Shown: in pieces, positions 61,618 to 64,000 of the stretch
Layout of the letters: the number at the start of each line of letters is the position of its first letter
Numbering within the stretch: the first letter of the stretch is position 1
Source: Psoroptes ovis
Taxonomy: Eukaryota > Arthropoda > Arachnida > Sarcoptiformes > Psoroptidae
Reading direction: 5' to 3'
Assembly (NCBI GenBank): GCA_002943765.1
Contig: PQWQ01000005.1
Location: 1,798,001-1,862,000, forward strand
Length of the DNA stretch: 64,000 bases
The notes under the pieces: generated by a model
Seen by the model: the letters and a program-made list of their open reading frames with translations, nothing else
Told to the model about the DNA's origin: nothing
The model's database searches: none
Program-made: the position numbers and the translations under genes

Positions 61618-64000
61618 TCATTGAACCAAATGTTTTGACATGTGCTTTTTTAAGCTACTACTTTGTATTGTACAATAATCACATAATGTACATCGATATG
61701 GTCTGTCACCAGTATCTATTGTGTAATGAGAGAATATTTTCAATTAAAATCAAATGATTAACGTTAAATTATTTTAAAAACATACGTGAACGAACATGTC
61801 GTACAATTGAATCCGATCTAATTGTTGAATATGTACAATTATTCCATTGACATAAATAAAATGTACGATTATCAATGAAACGTTTTTCATATAAATTATT
61901 CATTGAACGTTTAACATTATTTTCATCACGATTATTATTATTATTATTGGCTGTAGTCGTTGATGTTGTCACAATTTGATTCATAGTGTCCATATCTGTA
62001 ATCATTGTAAGCGATGATTGTTCATTTTTCAGTGTCTGCTGTGGTGTCTGTTGACTATTTAATTTCGTATAATTATTTGAATTATTATTATTATGACGAG
62101 ATCTTTTTGAAGGTCGAGTATTCGATTTTTGTTGCTGTTGTTGTTGCTGATTACCCGAAATTGCTGTGGCCGGTGCTGTCATCGTATATGCGATTGGATT
62201 TGTTGCACCTAATTATTCGATATCATAGATTATAAGTATTTTTCATTTTATCAAATATTAAAGAAAATCAAAAATATTCTAATTTTTTTTTGTTCATTGA
62301 TAAAGGTGAGAAAAAGGAGATGGAGGAGATAAAATGTCAAAGATGGAAAGGTGGTGTCGGATTAGCGAATTGAGTAAAATTTTGTATCAGCATATCATAA
62401 AATAATATATATGTAGGTGTATCGCAAATGTAGGTGCGTGTATGTTTGTTTGAATATTCAGATAGATAATTAATTTTAAATGTAAATAGGAGAAGAGAAA
62501 CAGGGGAAGGAAATTGGATGCAATTGTAGTTCGTACAAATATGATAGTGAATAGAAAAAGAAATAGATAGAAAAAACATTAGTAAATAAAAAAATTGATA
62601 GCCAAAAAAATTCGAATAAAACTAAAATACCCAACACCACCTCACACTAATATTCTGAATATTAATCTCAAAAATCATTAACTAATAATAATCGAAAAAG
62701 ATAATTACTTTGAAAATTTTCATAATTTCCAGTATTCGATATGATGTTTGATAATAGATTCAATTGTACGAATGGTGTTGGCATTGAATTCGATGCTGCA
62801 GCAGCAGCTACTGCTGCCGCAACAGCTGATGAGGCTACCGTTGTTGCTGTCGTCGTTCCAGACGATGATAGCGATTTTACATTATGATTGTTGAATTGAT
62901 TAATCATTGATGCATTTTGATGATTAACATGAACGACGTTGGATGGGGTTGATGATGATGTGAATGTATTATATACATTATGATGCGATGTTTGATGATT
63001 ATTAATGTGATTTGCAGTGTTATTATGATTATTATTATTATTATTATTATTATTATGTGCCATCAATAATTGAGATGACGACATTGCACCAGAAACTAAT
63101 GCTAATGAATTGGAAGAACTACCAGTTAAGTTATTTGTAGCACTGATTAAATTAGTCGAATTATCATTATGTAATTGTCCATTAGAAAAAATTGCTGACA
63201 AACGATTATTATGTTGTGAATGTTGCTGTAAATTTGAATGATGACCAGATAATGATTGCTGCTGATTAATATTTGAAATTTTATTATTATTAATATTATT
63301 ACTACGATTAGATGATGCTGATGTAATAGAACTGATTGAATTGGCATCCACTTCTAATTGATGTGTTCGACGCATGTGACTGATTAATTTACATCGATCA
63401 CTACTTGAATAATTACATGTTGATGAAACTGAACACTTGAATGGTTTATAACCAGAATGGGTACGTTCATGCACTACTAATGTATTCAATACAGCAAAAC
63501 GTTTACCACATCCATCATATTTACAAACATATGGTTTTTCACCCGTATGTCTACGTATGTGTATTTTTAATGCTAAGAATTTTTCAAATTGAAATTAATG
63601 ATAAATCATTATAAATTCGAATTATACCTGAAGATTGTATGGTTGCATATGAACAGAACCAACATTTATATGGTCTTTCTCCCGTATCTAAAATGAATAA
63701 AATAAATTTCTGTCATCAACCGAAACTTGTAAAAAAACTCACGCTTTCTTGAGTGACGAACAATCGAATCGGAACGTATCGTACGATAAGAACAATTTGG
63801 CCAATCACAACAATACCATTGTTTACCATCAATCATAACTCTATTGATAAAATGCTCAATATTCTTCATTCCGTTGGCAGTTGTCAGAGTTGATGCAACC
63901 AGGTGATCAAACGATACTGATGCAGCTGGAGTTGCTGATGATTGAGTTGTAGTTTTTGATGATGATGATGCTGCATTGTGAACAGCTGATGTTGATGTAC
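61618..64000 (-). CDS. C2H2 zinc-finger protein, 3' five exons, 5' end beyond window
   Basis: Exons in transcript order: 63743..>64000, 63628..63687, 62709..63572, 61786..62208 and 61618..61715, all in phase with GT/AG borders. A Ser/Thr/Ala-rich start runs off the right edge. Five to six C2H2-type fingers are joined by H-T-G-E/D-R/K-P linkers: C-C-D-W-P-N-C...R-H, C-W-F-C...H-I-R-R-H, C-K-Y-D-G-C...H-E-R-T-H and C-S-V-S-S-T-C...H-M-R-R-T-H. A ~280-residue Asn/His/Gln/Ser/Ala-rich region follows, with an Ala run near its end. A final pair closes the protein: C-Q-W-N-N-C...R-H and C-T-L-C...H-M-S-K-H, with stop at 61618-61620. The last pair repeats the first pair in sequence and in splice position. 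It is probably a nuclear DNA- or RNA-binding protein; no orthologue is named. Confidence 0.85.

Noticed and set aside
1..64000. CRISPR array, bacterial operon, tRNA or rRNA genes
   Set aside because: None seen. Repeats are simple microsatellites, and the splice structure shows a eukaryotic nuclear genome.

Overview
The window looks like nuclear DNA from an arthropod with a compact but very AT-rich genome, most likely an acariform (astigmatid-type) mite. The evidence is spliceosomal introns of roughly 40-110 nt with GT/AG ends, Asn/Gln/His homopolymer runs inside proteins, trinucleotide (ATC/ATT/AAC) microsatellites, a PDGF/VEGF-like (Pvf) ligand, a BEL/Pao retrotransposon, and a serine protease homologue that has lost catalytic residues, as known from scabies mites. 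The order-level assignment is inference. No bacterial, organellar, tRNA, rRNA or CRISPR features were seen.

Layout. 1-9 kb is a gene-dense block: the end of a PDGF/VEGF-like ligand (+), splicing factor SF3A2 (-), a p24/TMED cargo receptor (+), nucleoporin Nup62 (-, tail to tail with TMED), and a six-exon secreted S1-protease homologue with a broken triad (-). 9-12.7 kb is non-coding. 12,696-18,776 is a complete BEL/Pao LTR retrotransposon on the minus strand, with an intact 1,664-codon gag-pol frame, apparently identical 394-bp LTRs and a 6-bp target duplication. 18.8-23.9 kb is AT-rich and non-coding, with one small terminal-inverted-repeat element. A secreted protein of unknown function lies at 23.9-25.1 kb.

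27.3-41.9 kb is the second gene-rich block. It holds a carotenoid oxygenase (NinaB/BCO family), glucosamine-6-phosphate N-acetyltransferase, an F-box/LRR protein divergent from complex I assembly factor NDUFAF1, a secreted and probably GPI-anchored protein, a PAP2-family lipid phosphatase-like protein, and an alpha/beta hydrolase. 41.9-49.7 kb is a non-coding desert. 49.7-51.4 kb carries two orphan genes: a Cys-rich, probably GPI-anchored protein and a two-pass membrane protein with a PPxY motif. 51.5-58.3 kb is again mostly non-coding. 58.3-61.0 kb encodes a sphingomyelin-synthase-family enzyme with a ~390-residue Asn/His-rich N-terminus. 61.6-64.0 kb is the 3' part of a C2H2 zinc-finger gene that runs off the right edge.

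The genes do not form an operon or pathway. They are ordinary eukaryotic genes with short spacers, often tail to tail (TMED/Nup62, NDUFAF1/GPI protein, PAP2/hydrolase). Exon structures were read by eye from splice signals, reading-frame phase and protein-family continuity. No dedicated novel system was found. The most unusual items are the catalytically dead protease homologue, the apparently very young retrotransposon, the PAP2 protein with an altered active-site motif, the His/Gln-rich insertion in the carotenoid oxygenase, and the duplicated two-finger module in the zinc-finger gene.
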